From Pectobacterium punjabense (lineage in GTDB: Bacteria; Pseudomonadota; Gammaproteobacteria; Enterobacterales; Enterobacteriaceae): a DNA stretch of 64,000 nucleotides. A model generated the notes under the pieces. It had not been told where the DNA came from. It saw nothing but the letters and a program-made list of their open reading frames with translations, and ran no database searches. Below, piece by piece: positions 19,023 to 29,302 of this stretch (its first letter is position 1; every line of letters begins with the position of its first letter). The translations under genes were made by a program, and so were the position numbers. The stretch covers positions 3,472,001-3,536,000 of the forward strand of contig NZ_CP038498.1 in NCBI RefSeq assembly GCF_012427845.1, read 5' to 3'.

Positions 19023-19862
19023 ATGACCTTCAGGCTCCTTTGCTGGCTGATCGGGCTGCTGCTTTGCAGCACCGCTTATGCTATTCCCCAGCGTGTCATC
19101 AGTCTCGCACCACACGCAACCGAGATGGCCTACGCGGCAGGCATGGGCGAACAGCTGGTTGCGGTCAGCGCCTGGTCAGATTACCCGCCGGAAGCGAAAA
19201 AACTGGAACAGGTCGCCTCCTGGCAGGGCATCAATTTGGAGCGCATCCTCGCACTCAAGCCCGACCTGATTCTAGCCTGGCGCGAGGGCAACCCACAGCG
19301 CCCGCTGGAACAGCTCGCCAACTTCTCGATTCCCATCGTTTATCTGGATGCGAAAACGCTGGACGATATCCCGATGTCATTGCGACAGTTGGCAACCTAT
19401 AGCCGCGCCCCTGAGCAAGCCGAACGGGCTGCGGTAAATTTTCAGCAGCAAATAGGCAAGTTACAGCGCGCGGGTGAGAAGCATAAGGCGACACACACCG
19501 ATCCGTTGCGGGTATTCATTCAATTCGGCACTCAACCGCTGTTTACCTCTTCGGAAGCGACGCTGCAAAGCCAGATCGTTTCACTATGTGGCGCAGAAAA
19601 TATCTTTGCCGACAGCCCCGTGCCTTGGCCGCAGGTCAGTCGTGAACAGGTATTAAGGCGGCAACCACAGGCCATTATTGTCAGTGGTACACCAGATAAA
19701 ATTGCCAGCGTTCAGGCATTTTGGCAGCCACAGCTCGCAGTCCCGGTGATTACCGTCAATGAAGACTGGTTTAGCCGCAGCGGCCCTCGGTTGCTATTGG
19801 CAGCACAGCAAATTTGTTCTCAATTAGCTGAATTAAGACTGGCATCCTCGCCAATAAAATGA
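19023..19862 (+). CDS. btuF: Vitamin B12-binding periplasmic protein
   Basis: A 279-residue substrate-binding protein for the BtuCD cobalamin transporter. A signal peptide covers residues 1-19 (CSTAYA then IPQR). Family signatures are [19 protein letters not shown], the [24 protein letters not shown] segment and [11 protein letters not shown]. The butCD genes are not in the window. Follows mtnN by 3 bases, as in E. coli. Confidence 0.93.
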   Translation: MTFRLLCWLIGLLLCSTAYAIPQRVISLAPHATEMAYAAGMGEQLVAVSAWSDYPPEAKKLEQVASWQGINLERILALKPDLILAWREGNPQRPLEQLANFSIPIVYLDAKTLDDIPMSLRQLATYSRAPEQAERAAVNFQQQIGKLQRAGEKHKATHTDPLRVFIQFGTQPLFTSSEATLQSQIVSLCGAENIFADSPVPWPQVSREQVLRRQPQAIIVSGTPDKIASVQAFWQPQLAVPVITVNEDWFSRSGPRLLLAAQQICSQLAELRLASSPIK

Positions 19863-20095
19863 TCACCAATTAACACAATAAAATCATCTCGATAACAATA
19901 GCTTCATTAGTATACAAGTTGTAACACTAGCAGGCTTTTATTTCGCCAATATTTGCCGATAATCTGAGCGTAAGAGTGGAGTCATAGACATCAATAAAAG
20001 GTGTTGATTACCACTCGGCGATAAAGCCAAAGCAATATGCAGTAAATAAAAATTTTGAACCGATATCGGTTCCTTTACACCAGGTAGCTTTAAAC

Positions 20096-20374
20096 ATGAA
20101 AAGTGCGTTGCTTTACGCGGGCCTATTGATGGCGGCCTGTAGCACGGCATATGCAGGGAGTCAGGGCGGGCAAATTAATGCCCAATTGACGATATTACCG
20201 TCGTGTGGCGTCACGCCGCAATCCGGTCAATATCAAATGAACTGTAACGTAGCGTCTGTACCTCAACCTAAAATTACTGAGTCACGTATTCAGATCGATC
20301 AGGCAAAATTTTCGACCTCCGCGACAAAAACGACGCAGGGTACGGAAACACGTTTGATTACGGTCGAATGGTAA
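20096..20374 (+). CDS. Small secreted protein with two cysteines (YehE/DUF2574-like?)
   Basis: A 92-residue protein with a signal peptide (residues 1-20, cut after AYA). The mature part, INAQLTILPSCGVTPQSGQYQMNCN, has two cysteines 12 residues apart that could form a disulfide. Spacing and context (IN.. then C, GQ, Q, C) resemble E. coli YehE, a DUF2574 protein, and loosely the start of spore-coat-U or fimbrial subunits; this is a weak resemblance from memory. LMAAC at 11-15 could be read as a poor lipobox. It stands alone between btuF and erpA; the 233 bases upstream hold its promoter but no other gene. Confidence 0.65.
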   Translation: MKSALLYAGLLMAACSTAYAGSQGGQINAQLTILPSCGVTPQSGQYQMNCNVASVPQPKITESRIQIDQAKFSTSATKTTQGTETRLITVEW

Positions 20375-20454
20375 CCACGGTAAAACACGGAGCGTATTTT
20401 TTTAACGCTTCTGTGAAAGGCTTATTGTCTGCTATAAAAAATGTCTGCTATAAA

Positions 20455-20490
20455 AAAACCGTGTCTCAATAAGACACGGTTTTTATTTTT
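20455..20490. terminator. Bidirectional terminator (small secreted gene / erpA)
   Basis: AAACCGTGTCT and AGACACGGTTT pair around CAATA, with A-run before and T-run after, between convergent genes. A 14-base tandem repeat TGTCTGCTATAAAA precedes it. Confidence 0.9.
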
Positions 20491-20517
20491 TCGTCGGTGA
20501 ATAACCGCAATACGCAA

Positions 20518-20865
20518 TCAGACGCTGAAAGAGGAACCACAGCCGCAGGTAGATTTCGCATTCGGATTCGTCACGATGAAGCGAGAACCTTCCAATCCTT
20601 CTGTATAATCGACCGCACCACCCACCAGATATTGCAGGCTCATCGGGTCAACCACCAGCGCCACGCCCTGTTTCTCAATGGTCATGTCGCCGTCGTTGAT
20701 TTGATCATCAAAGGTAAAACCATACTGGAAACCGCTACAGCCGCCGCCCGTGATATATACGCGCAGTTTCAGCTCTGGGTTTTCTTCATCAGCAATCAGG
20801 TTTTTCACCTTACTTGCCGCCGCATCGGTAAATTGCAGAGGCAGTGCTGCTATATCGTCGCTCAT
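20518..20865 (-). CDS. erpA: Iron-sulfur cluster insertion protein ErpA
   Basis: A-type carrier that delivers [4Fe-4S] clusters to IspG/IspH and respiratory enzymes. 115 residues with the three conserved cysteines: [11 protein letters not shown] near residue 43 and the C-terminal [11 protein letters not shown]. Next to hemL, as in E. coli, although the clcA gene that sits between them there is absent. Confidence 0.96.
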
Positions 20866-21132
20866 ATTTTTACTCCCAACTCAGGGCTTATCAGGTGATA
20901 GACCCATATTCATACGCTTATTATCCGGCAGTCTGCGAAAACGTTCAAGATTTGACAGCAGCTGTTGAAATAATCGCCGCATTATGCCGCCTCCTCTCCC
21001 CCACAGCCAGTACTCTCTGTGGGTATGGCGCGGTGTGTTTTCAAGTGAAACCCCGTACAGCGATTTCATAACGGCGGTCAGTTCATTAGAATACCCCTAC
21101 ATTTTACGATCAAGACCAGTCAGGACCGCGTA

Positions 21133-22413
21133 ATGAACAAATCTGAAAGCCTGTATGCTGCGGCACAGCAACTTATTCCCGGCGGTGTGAACTCACCCGT
21201 TCGTGCTTTTAACGGCGTCGGCGGCACGCCACTGTTCATCGAACGAGCAGACGGTGCCTACCTCTACGACGCCGATGAGCAAGCGTATATTGATTACGTG
21301 GGATCGTGGGGTCCGATGGTGCTGGGTCACAACCATCCGGCGATTCGTGATGCTGTGATTGCTGCCGCAGAGCGCGGTCTGAGTTTTGGCGCGCCTACCG
21401 AGATGGAAGTGCAAATGGCACGTCTGGTCACCTCGTTGGTGCCCAGTATGGATATGGTACGGATGGTCAACTCCGGTACAGAAGCCACCATGAGCGCAAT
21501 CCGTCTGGCACGAGGTTACACGGGTCGCGATAAAATCATCAAATTTGAAGGCTGCTACCATGGTCACGCCGACTGCCTGCTGGTAAAAGCCGGTTCCGGC
21601 GCGCTGACGCTGGGTCAACCGAACTCTCCCGGCGTTCCGGCCGATTTCGCCCGCCATACGCTGACCTGCGTCTATAACGATCTGCCATCCGTTCGCGCCG
21701 CATTTGAACAATACCCTGATGAGATCGCCGCGATTATCGTCGAGCCCGTCGCGGGCAACATGAACTGCGTTCCACCGCTGCCAGATTTTCTTCCCGGCCT
21801 ACGCGCCTTGTGTGACGAGTTTGGTGCACTGTTCATCATCGATGAAGTGATGACCGGCTTCCGTGTTGCACTGGCAGGTGCACAGTCACACTACGGCGTA
21901 GTGCCGGATCTGACCTGTCTGGGAAAAATTATCGGCGGCGGCATGCCAGTCGGCGCATTCGGCGGTAAGCGTGAAGTCATGCAAGCACTGGCACCGACCG
22001 GCCCGGTTTATCAGGCGGGAACGCTGTCTGGCAACCCCATCGCCATGGCCGCCGGCTTTGCCTGTTTAACTGAAGTCGCGAAACCCGGCGTACATGAAAA
22101 GCTCACCGCATTGACCAATCAGCTAGCTGATGGCCTGCTGGCTGCCGCGAAAGCCGAAAACATTCCGCTGGTAGTGAATCAGGCGGGCGGCATGTTCGGC
22201 CTGTTCTTTACTGATGCTGACAGCGTCACAAGCTATCAAGATGTGATGAAGTGCGACGTCGAGCGCTTTAAGCTGTTCTTCCACATGATGCTGGAAGAAG
22301 GGATCTATCTCGCGCCGTCCGCGTTTGAAGCAGGCTTTATGTCGCTGGCACATGCACCGCAAGATATCGAACGCACCATCGAAGCAGCACAGCTCTGCTT
22401 CTCACGCCTATAA
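21133..22413 (+). CDS. hemL: Glutamate-1-semialdehyde 2,1-aminomutase
   Basis: PLP enzyme that makes 5-aminolevulinate for haem and sirohaem. The PLP-binding Lys265 is in [28 protein letters not shown] precedes it. Length 426, as in E. coli. The 267-base upstream gap to erpA is a divergent promoter region with no further gene seen. Confidence 0.98.
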   Translation: MNKSESLYAAAQQLIPGGVNSPVRAFNGVGGTPLFIERADGAYLYDADEQAYIDYVGSWGPMVLGHNHPAIRDAVIAAAERGLSFGAPTEMEVQMARLVTSLVPSMDMVRMVNSGTEATMSAIRLARGYTGRDKIIKFEGCYHGHADCLLVKAGSGALTLGQPNSPGVPADFARHTLTCVYNDLPSVRAAFEQYPDEIAAIIVEPVAGNMNCVPPLPDFLPGLRALCDEFGALFIIDEVMTGFRVALAGAQSHYGVVPDLTCLGKIIGGGMPVGAFGGKREVMQALAPTGPVYQAGTLSGNPIAMAAGFACLTEVAKPGVHEKLTALTNQLADGLLAAAKAENIPLVVNQAGGMFGLFFTDADSVTSYQDVMKCDVERFKLFFHMMLEEGIYLAPSAFEAGFMSLAHAPQDIERTIEAAQLCFSRL

Positions 22414-22427
22414 CGCGAACGCGTACA

Positions 22428-22454
22428 CCATGGCGTCACTCAGTGGCGCCATGG
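22428..22454. other. Near-perfect hairpin after hemL
   Basis: CCATGGCG...CGCCATGG with inner CACT/AGTG pairing, so the 27 bases fold almost completely. 15 bases past the hemL stop, without a T-run; probably a transcript 3' end. Confidence 0.55.
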
Positions 22455-22575
22455 CTGCTCAATAACAGCCCCTCCCCCGCCTTACATTTTTTCATCAGGA
22501 TGCTCATTTGAGAATGACAAGCCCTCTCAAATTGGTTATGAGTAAGTCTACTTGCCTGAAAATAGCGGAGAAGTC

Positions 22576-23199
22576 ATGTTAAAGGTTCTAGGACGCACGT
22601 CGTCGATCAACGTTCGGAAAGTGCTGTGGCTGTGTGACGAATTGGCAATTCCTTTTCAGCGCGAAGACTGGGGCGACGGCTATAAGTCACCGCAGTCACC
22701 GGAATTTTTGGCCCTTAACCCCAATGCCATGATACCGGTTATTCAGGACGACGATTTCGTCATGTGGGAATCGAACGCGATTTTACGCTATCTCGCTAAC
22801 GCGAAAGACGGAAGCTGGCTCTACCCACAGGAGCCGCGTAGTCGCGCCCCGGTTGATCAATGGATCGACTGGCAGGCCACCGAGCTCAATCCCTCATGGC
22901 GTTACGCCTTTATGTCGCTGGTTCGCCAGTCTCCCGCACATCAGGAACCGCAGCTATTGGTAGAATCCTGCGCGCTTTGGTCACGCACCATGGGCATTTT
23001 GAACCAGCAATTGGAGCGGACTGGTCACTACGTTGCAGGGCAAGCGTTTACGCTGGCCGACATTCCCATCGGGCTATCGGTCAATCGCTGGTATGAAACA
23101 CCGCTGGAACACACAGACTATCCTGCCGTCCGCGCCTACTATGAACGCTTAAGCGAGCGTGCAGGCTACCTGACCTGGGGACGAAACGGCACGCCATAA
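22576..23199 (+). CDS. Glutathione S-transferase family protein
   Basis: A 207-residue protein with an N-terminal thioredoxin-like domain ([22 protein letters not shown]; the SSINVRK region holds the usual catalytic Ser/Asn). [22 protein letters not shown] contains the cis-Pro and the glutathione gamma-Glu site. The C-terminal helical domain has the N-capping box FTLADIPIG. The ATG at 22576 has GGAG 8 bases upstream. Substrate unknown. Ends 2 bases before the convergent MocR gene. Confidence 0.9.
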   Translation: MLKVLGRTSSINVRKVLWLCDELAIPFQREDWGDGYKSPQSPEFLALNPNAMIPVIQDDDFVMWESNAILRYLANAKDGSWLYPQEPRSRAPVDQWIDWQATELNPSWRYAFMSLVRQSPAHQEPQLLVESCALWSRTMGILNQQLERTGHYVAGQAFTLADIPIGLSVNRWYETPLEHTDYPAVRAYYERLSERAGYLTWGRNGTP

Positions 23200-23201
23200 C
23201 G

Positions 23202-24662
23202 CTATTCTGTGCTACCCGGCCCGATACCGCTCATTTCACAGGCCAGTGCGCCAGCACGCTTAAGCGCATAGGTGTAGCGTTCATCAAACGGGTAGCAGCA
23301 AGACAGCCGAAGCGCGTGCTTACAGCGGCCGCTCAGCGTGTAAAGTTCACCGGGCGTGACGCAAATTCTTTCTTGCAGCAGACGATGAAATAACTCCACC
23401 CCATCCACGCCGCCCGGTAATTCCAGCCAGAAGACAAAACCGCCCTGCGGCTGCGTTGCACGTGTACCCTGCGGGAAATGTCGAGCGATCAGCCCGCGAG
23501 CCTCATCCATCTGCGCGGCATAGCGGCGGCGCAGCGTGCGCAGATGATGATCGTAACCGCCGGACTCCAGAAACTGCGCCAGCGTTTCTGATAACAGCGC
23601 CGATTCCGCCATCGACGACACCGCTTTCAGTCGCGCCACCTTTGCCCGAAAACGCCCCGACGCCATCCAGCCGATACGAAAATCGGGTGCCAGCGTTTTC
23701 GTGAAGCTGGAGCAGTAAATCACCCAGCCTTCACGGTCGAAGGCTTTCACCGTCGGCGACAGCGGCCAAGTAAATTGAAGTTCGCTGTACAAACCATCTT
23801 CGATAAGCGGTACTTGATAATCGTTCACCAACGTTGCCAACCGCTTTTTATCTGCCAGCGTCATGCTGCACCCTAGCGGATTCTGCGCGTTTGGCATGGC
23901 GATAATCGCCTGTAAGCGATTTTCTGATAACAGTAACTCCAACGCATCCAGCGCGAGCCCACGCTGCGGATCGGTCGGAATCTCCACCGTTTTCAATCCC
24001 AAACTGGCGAGCAGAGGAAAGAGATAAAAATAGGTTGGCGTTTCCAACCCCACGCAGTCGCCCGGCTGCGTCACCGCGCGTAGCGCTAACTGTAACGCCT
24101 CCATACAGCCGTGAGCGATCGTGATGTCCTCACGGGTCAATGTCATCCCCAAATCCATCGCTCGCCGTGCCACTTCGCGCCGCAACCGCTCACTGCCCGG
24201 CGGTAGCGCATAGCGACCAATCAATTCAGGCTGTCGCCGCAGCAAGGAAGCGGCAATACGGCTAATCTTCTCGGTAGGATAGAAATCGGCATGCTGCGGG
24301 CATGCCAGAGAAATATTGGTGTAGTCAGGGTGCGTCTGGGCAGCAAATACGGTATCAATCAAATCCAGTTTTTCACTGCCCGGCACAATCACCTGCGCAC
24401 GGTGAGGTTTGCTTTCCGTCAGCGACGGCAGACGCCCCCGCACAAAATAGCCGGACTGCGGCCGTGCTTCGATCAACCCGCGATCTTCGAGAATACGCCA
24501 GGCGTTCAGCACCGTATTCACACTCACCTGATGCGAACCGGCAACGCGGCGAATAGAAGGCAGACGGCTCCCCGGCGCTAACGTCCCTTGATGAATCGCC
24601 GTGGCGAAGGTTTCCGCGAGCTGTTGATAGAGCGTACTTTCTTGTGAGTCGATAATGGACAC
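23202..24662 (-). CDS. MocR-type regulator (GntR HTH fused to aminotransferase domain)
   Basis: A 486-residue PLP-dependent transcription factor. The N-terminal GntR winged helix has GSRLPSIRRVAGSHQVSVNTVLNAW (residues 32-56). From about residue 95 a fold-type I aminotransferase domain follows, with the PLP lysine in SSFTKTLAPDFRIGW. Such proteins sense PLP or an amine and act on a divergent neighbour. That neighbour here is the LysE-family exporter at 24798, so control of that exporter is the likely role. Confidence 0.9.
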   Translation of the reverse strand: MSIIDSQESTLYQQLAETFATAIHQGTLAPGSRLPSIRRVAGSHQVSVNTVLNAWRILEDRGLIEARPQSGYFVRGRLPSLTESKPHRAQVIVPGSEKLDLIDTVFAAQTHPDYTNISLACPQHADFYPTEKISRIAASLLRRQPELIGRYALPPGSERLRREVARRAMDLGMTLTREDITIAHGCMEALQLALRAVTQPGDCVGLETPTYFYLFPLLASLGLKTVEIPTDPQRGLALDALELLLSENRLQAIIAMPNAQNPLGCSMTLADKKRLATLVNDYQVPLIEDGLYSELQFTWPLSPTVKAFDREGWVIYCSSFTKTLAPDFRIGWMASGRFRAKVARLKAVSSMAESALLSETLAQFLESGGYDHHLRTLRRRYAAQMDEARGLIARHFPQGTRATQPQGGFVFWLELPGGVDGVELFHRLLQERICVTPGELYTLSGRCKHALRLSCCYPFDERYTYALKRAGALACEMSGIGPGSTE

Positions 24663-24797
24663 AGTTCCCCCGCCAGCCGATGAGTACAGTTAACAATTAA
24701 TGCATTTTGTACCCATAACAATAATCATTTTGTGTATCTGTAACCATTTCTTTTTTCTGCCTACCATAGTGTTCTCCCCCATCATCAGGATAACACC

Positions 24798-25388
24798 ATG
24801 CTCGACCCTTCTTTTTTCAGCTACGTCACCGTCATGTCCATCACGCCGGGACCCAATAATCTGCTGCTGGCGACCTCAGGCGTCAATTTTGGCCTGCGTC
24901 GAACGTTGCCGATGATGATGGGCATTTCCGTTGGCTGTGGGATACAAACGGCGCTGATGGGTGTGGCCTTAGAGCTTCTGCTGAGCTGGATGAGTATGAT
25001 TCGCCTCCCGCTCACCGTGCTGGGGTGCGTCTATCTGCTGTGGCTATCGTGGAAAATCGTGCGCTCATCGGCACCGGAATTACAAGGACGAGTACAGCCG
25101 ATGACCGTACTGCAAGGGACGCTCTTTCAGGCGGTGAATCCGAAAGCCTGGCTGATGTCCAGCAACATCGCGCTGCTTTATGCCGCCAGCGGCGGCCTTT
25201 TCACCACGGTAATCGCCTTTATGGCGCTCAATCTACCCTGTATTTTAGTCTGGGCGCTGCTCGGCGATCGCATCGGTAAACATCTTCAGGAACCGTGGAA
25301 ACTGAAAGCCTTCAACGGCATCATGGCGCTTTCTCTGGTACTCACCACCTTCTGGATGCTGGTCGAAGCCATCCACCTCTCAGGCTAA
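24798..25388 (+). CDS. LysE/RhtB-family amino-acid exporter
   Basis: A 196-residue inner-membrane protein with about six hydrophobic segments and the family signature ITPGPNNLLLATSG near residue 17. The NPKAW motif (about residue 116) is also typical. Exported substrate unknown. Divergent from the MocR-type regulator by 135 bases. Confidence 0.92.
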   Translation: MLDPSFFSYVTVMSITPGPNNLLLATSGVNFGLRRTLPMMMGISVGCGIQTALMGVALELLLSWMSMIRLPLTVLGCVYLLWLSWKIVRSSAPELQGRVQPMTVLQGTLFQAVNPKAWLMSSNIALLYAASGGLFTTVIAFMALNLPCILVWALLGDRIGKHLQEPWKLKAFNGIMALSLVLTTFWMLVEAIHLSG

Positions 25389-25396
25389 TCACACGG

Positions 25397-25424
25397 CGTC
25401 GGCGGGCTTACCTTCCCGCCGACG
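25397..25424. terminator. Strong hairpin between lysE-like gene and fhuB
   Basis: CGTCGGCGGG and CCCGCCGACG form a perfect 10-bp stem around 8 bases, between convergent genes. No T-run, but the GC-rich stem and position indicate a shared transcript end. Confidence 0.65.
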
Positions 25425-25430
25425 CTCGCG

Positions 25431-27449
25431 TTATTTCACCTGCTTGCGTAGCAGATACACAAAGTAAGGTGCACCAATAAATGTCGCGAGCAACCCTGCC
25501 GGAATCTGTGCGGGAAAGAGGATCATCCGGCCAAACCAGTCTGCCATTACCATCAGCGCGCCACCAATCAGCGCAGAGCTAGCGATTTGCGGCAACACAC
25601 GGCTAAAGCCCAGCATCCGCGCCATATGCGGCGCCATCAGGCCCACAAAACTCATCGGCCCGACCATCATGGTTGCCATCGCGGTCAGCACCGATGCCAG
25701 TAACAAGACCAGCAAACGAACCGGCATGACGGCCACGCCAAGCGCTCTGGCCGTGGTGGTACCCAGCGGCAGAATACGCAGCCAGCGCTGGCACAGCGGG
25801 ACAATCAATAATAGCAGAACGGCAATCACTGCCGTGCGTATCGCGTCAGTCGGTTCAACCGCATAGGTTGATCCCGACAGCCAGGTCAGCACGGTGCCCA
25901 TACGCGGATCGCCACTGGCCAGCAGCAGCGCAATGACGGTGGTGAACGCCATGCTCAGTGCGATCCCCGCCAGCAGCATACGCTGCGTAGAGAAACCACC
26001 GCGTCCGGCGATCATCACCATGACCAGCAACGTCAGCGCCGCGCCCGCACTTCCGGCGGGAAGCAGCCACACGAACGCATTGCCGGGGATGAAGAACAAC
26101 AAAATAATGACGCCAAACGATGCACCGGAGCTAATTCCCAGCACTTCAGGACTCCCCATCGGGTTGCCTGTCAGCTTCTGGATTAGCGTTCCCGCCACCG
26201 CCAGCATCACTCCAGCGGTCAGCGCCGCCAGAACCCGAGGCCAACGCCATGAGAGCAACTGCGTTAACACCTCACCGCCGCCCCACTGCCAACCTTCGGC
26301 ATCTTTCCCCAACATCAGCGCCGTGATAACCACCATTCCTAGTAGCACGATGCCAAGCACCAGCCATGTTCCCCACAAACTGCGCTCAGCCGTCGGGGTG
26401 CTGTTATTGTCGATCATCGCCGGTTGACCGCTATTACGCAGGCGCGGCAGCAGCCACAGTAACAGCGGCGCGCCAATCAGCGCGGTCGCCGCGCCCGTCG
26501 GCACGTCAAGCCACACCCGGCTCAGCCAGATAACCCCCTGATCGGTCACACCGAGCAGCAGCGCCCCCAGCAGCGGAGCTAATAAGAGACGATGGAGTAA
26601 ACGCCGTGCACCCAGCATTTTCGCCAGCAGCGGCGCAAACAGGCCGATAAAACCGATAATGCCCGCCGCATTCACCAACTGCGCACACAGAAAAATCCCC
26701 AACCCAAGCGCACTCAGACGTGCCAACGACAGCCCAAGCCCCAGATTACGCGCAACGCCATCATCCAGTCCCAGCAGCGTTAGCGGGCGAATCAGCAGCA
26801 GCGCCAGGCAGAAACACACCGCGAGACGCGGGAGAACAAATTGTACATTGCTCCAGTCCTGCTGGTTCAGTACCCCGCTGCTCCACAAGAATAAGCCTTG
26901 CAGTTGTTCATGATGGAAGAGCACCAGCAGTTGATTGACCGCGCTACAGTAGAAACTCAGCACCAGCCCCGCCAAGATCAGCGTCACTGGCGATAACCGT
27001 TTGCCCCAGGCGACGCCAAATACTAACGCGCCAACCATCAGTGCCCCCATCATCGCTGCGGCCTGCTGGATCACTGCGCCGCCGGGCAGCGCCCACAGCG
27101 TGACTACCGTAATGCCTAGCTGTGCCCCCGTGGCAATCCCCAGCGTTGACGGCTCAGCCAGCGGATTGCGCAAGACCTGCTGGAACAGCACACCGCACAG
27201 CCCCAACCCAGCGCCAATCAGCGGCGCCAACACCATGCGCGGCAGCAAACTGTAGTGGAACAGAAGCTGCTGCATGTTGTTCAACGCAGGCTGCGTCAGC
27301 GCCTCAAACCACTGCGACACAGGCAATTGCTGCTGCAAATTGTAGCTGCCCACGCCCAGAATCACGAACAGCAGAAAACCAATTAAAACAATGGGAAGCA
27401 CCAACGGGTGCACAGCACGCTTGTGCGCGACAGACGGAGAATTAGGCAT
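25431..27449 (-). CDS. fhuB: Ferric hydroxamate ABC transporter permease FhuB
   Basis: A 672-residue inner-membrane protein made of two fused BtuC/FecD-type permease halves, about residues 15-340 and 360-670; the second begins at LVLGIVLLGMVVITALML. Each half has the GxxxFQ...NPLA(E)P-type loop: GLCGVLFQQVLRNPLAEPSTLG and AGTLIQKLTGNPMGSPEVLG. Its start overlaps the end of fhuD by 8 bases. Works with FhuD and FhuC to import hydroxamate siderophores. Confidence 0.96.
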   Translation of the reverse strand: MPNSPSVAHKRAVHPLVLPIVLIGFLLFVILGVGSYNLQQQLPVSQWFEALTQPALNNMQQLLFHYSLLPRMVLAPLIGAGLGLCGVLFQQVLRNPLAEPSTLGIATGAQLGITVVTLWALPGGAVIQQAAAMMGALMVGALVFGVAWGKRLSPVTLILAGLVLSFYCSAVNQLLVLFHHEQLQGLFLWSSGVLNQQDWSNVQFVLPRLAVCFCLALLLIRPLTLLGLDDGVARNLGLGLSLARLSALGLGIFLCAQLVNAAGIIGFIGLFAPLLAKMLGARRLLHRLLLAPLLGALLLGVTDQGVIWLSRVWLDVPTGAATALIGAPLLLWLLPRLRNSGQPAMIDNNSTPTAERSLWGTWLVLGIVLLGMVVITALMLGKDAEGWQWGGGEVLTQLLSWRWPRVLAALTAGVMLAVAGTLIQKLTGNPMGSPEVLGISSGASFGVIILLFFIPGNAFVWLLPAGSAGAALTLLVMVMIAGRGGFSTQRMLLAGIALSMAFTTVIALLLASGDPRMGTVLTWLSGSTYAVEPTDAIRTAVIAVLLLLIVPLCQRWLRILPLGTTTARALGVAVMPVRLLVLLLASVLTAMATMMVGPMSFVGLMAPHMARMLGFSRVLPQIASSALIGGALMVMADWFGRMILFPAQIPAGLLATFIGAPYFVYLLRKQVK

Positions 27450-28368
27450 ATTTTCTCGCCTCCAATGCCTGATTCAATACGTGGCAGAAGCGCATCGCCG
27501 AGAGCGTTCCACCATACAGCCAGACGGCAGGCACACGTTGCAAACGCTGGTTACGCACAAACGGCATGGCCTGCCAGAGCGGATTATTATCAAGCTGTGC
27601 GCTGATGGCACTATCGCCATGCTCGAAGCAGAGCACGTTGGCATCGCCGACGTCTGCCAGGCTTTCAATCCCCACAATCGTACTGCCCCAGAAGCTGGTT
27701 TCGCTGCGCCAGGCATTTTCTATCCCGACATGATCCATCACTTCCTGAAAAAGGCTGTTCTTGCCAATCACCAGCACATGGCGGCTATCGACCAGCGTAA
27801 TGAGCAGCAGGGGACGCTCGGTATATGGCTGAAGCGTAATCTTTTCCTGTTGGATAAACTGCGCCAACTCCGCCAGATGCCGTTCTCCAGCGGCCTTCAT
27901 ATTTAGCGCGTCAGCCAGCTTCATTACTGATGCCTGTGCCGACGTCAACGGCTTCCCCTGTTCGCTGCTGAAGCCAAAACCCAGCAGTGGAGAAATACGG
28001 GACATTTTCGCGACCGAAGGGCCGTAACCTTCAGAATAAAGAATCATGGACGGGCGAATCTGCGTCAGCAATTCAAGGTTAGGCTCGGTGCGCAGCCCCA
28101 CATCAATCACCGACTCAGGCAATGCCGGCTCTTTCACCCATAGGTTATAATTATGCTTATCGGCAATCGCGAAGGGGGTAATGCCTAACGCCAGAAGCAA
28201 TTCAACGGGCAACCATTCCAGCGCCACAATGCGGTTCAAATCAGGACGTGAAGCGGTGGCTCCCCTACTCGCCGCCGAATAAACCAGCGGAGACAGCAGT
28301 AGCGCCGTCAGCAAGCGACGACGTAACGGGTCAGGAGAACGCGGGGAAGAAAACAATTCAGGCATCAT
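27442..28368 (-). CDS. fhuD: Ferric hydroxamate-binding periplasmic protein FhuD
   Basis: A 308-residue binding protein. The N-terminus has a twin-arginine-like signal (LRRRLLTALLLS), matching the E. coli FhuD Tat signal SRRRLLTAMALS. NRIVALEWLPVELLLALGI and VIDVGLRTEPNLELL are strong family matches. Two adjacent ATGs (28368, 28365) are possible starts. A longer reading frame upstream overlaps fhuC and is not conserved. Sixteen bases separate it from fhuC. Confidence 0.94.
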   Translation of the reverse strand: MMPELFSSPRSPDPLRRRLLTALLLSPLVYSAASRGATASRPDLNRIVALEWLPVELLLALGITPFAIADKHNYNLWVKEPALPESVIDVGLRTEPNLELLTQIRPSMILYSEGYGPSVAKMSRISPLLGFGFSSEQGKPLTSAQASVMKLADALNMKAAGERHLAELAQFIQQEKITLQPYTERPLLLITLVDSRHVLVIGKNSLFQEVMDHVGIENAWRSETSFWGSTIVGIESLADVGDANVLCFEHGDSAISAQLDNNPLWQAMPFVRNQRLQRVPAVWLYGGTLSAMRFCHVLNQALEARKYA

Positions 28369-28384
28369 TAGCAGGTAAACCGAG

Positions 28385-29182
28385 TTAACAAACGAAGCTG
28401 ACCGGTGCGCCACCAGCCGGATGAGGCAGAATGCCCATGGGAATACCGTAGATACTTTCCAGTACATCCCCTTGCATCAGCGTGACAGGCTCGCCTTGTG
28501 CAATCATTTTACCACCGCGCAGCGCCACCAAATGATCGCAATAGCGGGCAGCCATATTGATATCATGTAGCACTGCAATCACGGTAATACCGCGCTCGTG
28601 GCTCATGCGCTGAATCAGCGCCAGGACCTCAACCTGATGCGCAATGTCCAGTGCGGAAGTCGGCTCATCCAACAGCAGGCAGCGGCTATCTTGCGCCACC
28701 GTCATCGCCAGCCAGGCTCGCTGCCGTTCGCCGCCGGACAGGCTATCCACCAGACGGTTAGCAAATGGCTTTAGCCCAACGAGCGTGATGGCTTCTTCGA
28801 CCTTTTCCCGATCGGCGCTGCCGAAACGGCCTAATGCGCCATGCCACGGGTAGCGCCCCACAGCAACCAACTCACGCACGGTCATCCCTTCAGCAGCGGG
28901 AAGCTGCTGTGGTAAATAAGCCACCTGACGGGCGAACAATTTGCTGTCCCAGCTTCCGATCGCCTGTTCTCCCAACAATGCCGTTCCGCTGCTGGCGGGC
29001 TGGTGACGTCCCAAAATTTTCAGCAATGTCGATTTGCCTGAGCCGTTGTGTCCAATCAGACCACAGACTTTCCCGACGGGGAACGTGATAGAGAGCGGGT
29101 GTAGCAGCGTGCGTCCGGCGACGGAAAAGCTGACGTCGTCCAGTCTGAAGGTGGTATCAGGCAGTACAGTTTGATTTTGCAT
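28385..29182 (-). CDS. fhuC: Ferric hydroxamate ABC transporter ATP-binding protein FhuC
   Basis: ATPase of the hydroxamate importer. Walker A GHNGSGKST, signature LSGGERQRAW and Walker B CLLLDEPTSALD are present. The start MQNQTVLPDTTF at 29182 aligns with E. coli MQEYTNHSDTTF and gives 265 residues, the E. coli length; an ATG at 29206 would add 8 residues. First gene of fhuCDB here; the receptor gene fhuA that precedes it in E. coli is not present. Confidence 0.95.
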   Translation of the reverse strand: MQNQTVLPDTTFRLDDVSFSVAGRTLLHPLSITFPVGKVCGLIGHNGSGKSTLLKILGRHQPASSGTALLGEQAIGSWDSKLFARQVAYLPQQLPAAEGMTVRELVAVGRYPWHGALGRFGSADREKVEEAITLVGLKPFANRLVDSLSGGERQRAWLAMTVAQDSRCLLLDEPTSALDIAHQVEVLALIQRMSHERGITVIAVLHDINMAARYCDHLVALRGGKMIAQGEPVTLMQGDVLESIYGIPMGILPHPAGGAPVSFVC

Positions 29183-29285
29183 AGCGCTTTTGATTTTTAA
29201 TGTCACGGACGGAAAGGAGATAAGCGGCGATCGCTATTCCCGTAACTATCGAACCAGACCCATAACGATCAAGCTAAAAGAGAAC

Positions 29286-29302
29286 GATAATGATTACGAT
29301 AA
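29286..29302. promoter_or_regulatory. Fur-box-like sequence upstream of fhuC
   Basis: GATAATGATTACGATAA resembles the Fur consensus GATAATGATAATCATTATC over its left half. It is about 104 bases upstream of the fhuC start, where iron repression of the fhu genes is expected. Confidence 0.6.

Noticed and set aside
19863..20095. Possible cobalamin riboswitch near btuF
   Set aside because: No B12-box was seen on either strand, and btuF follows mtnN by 3 bases, leaving no leader of its own.
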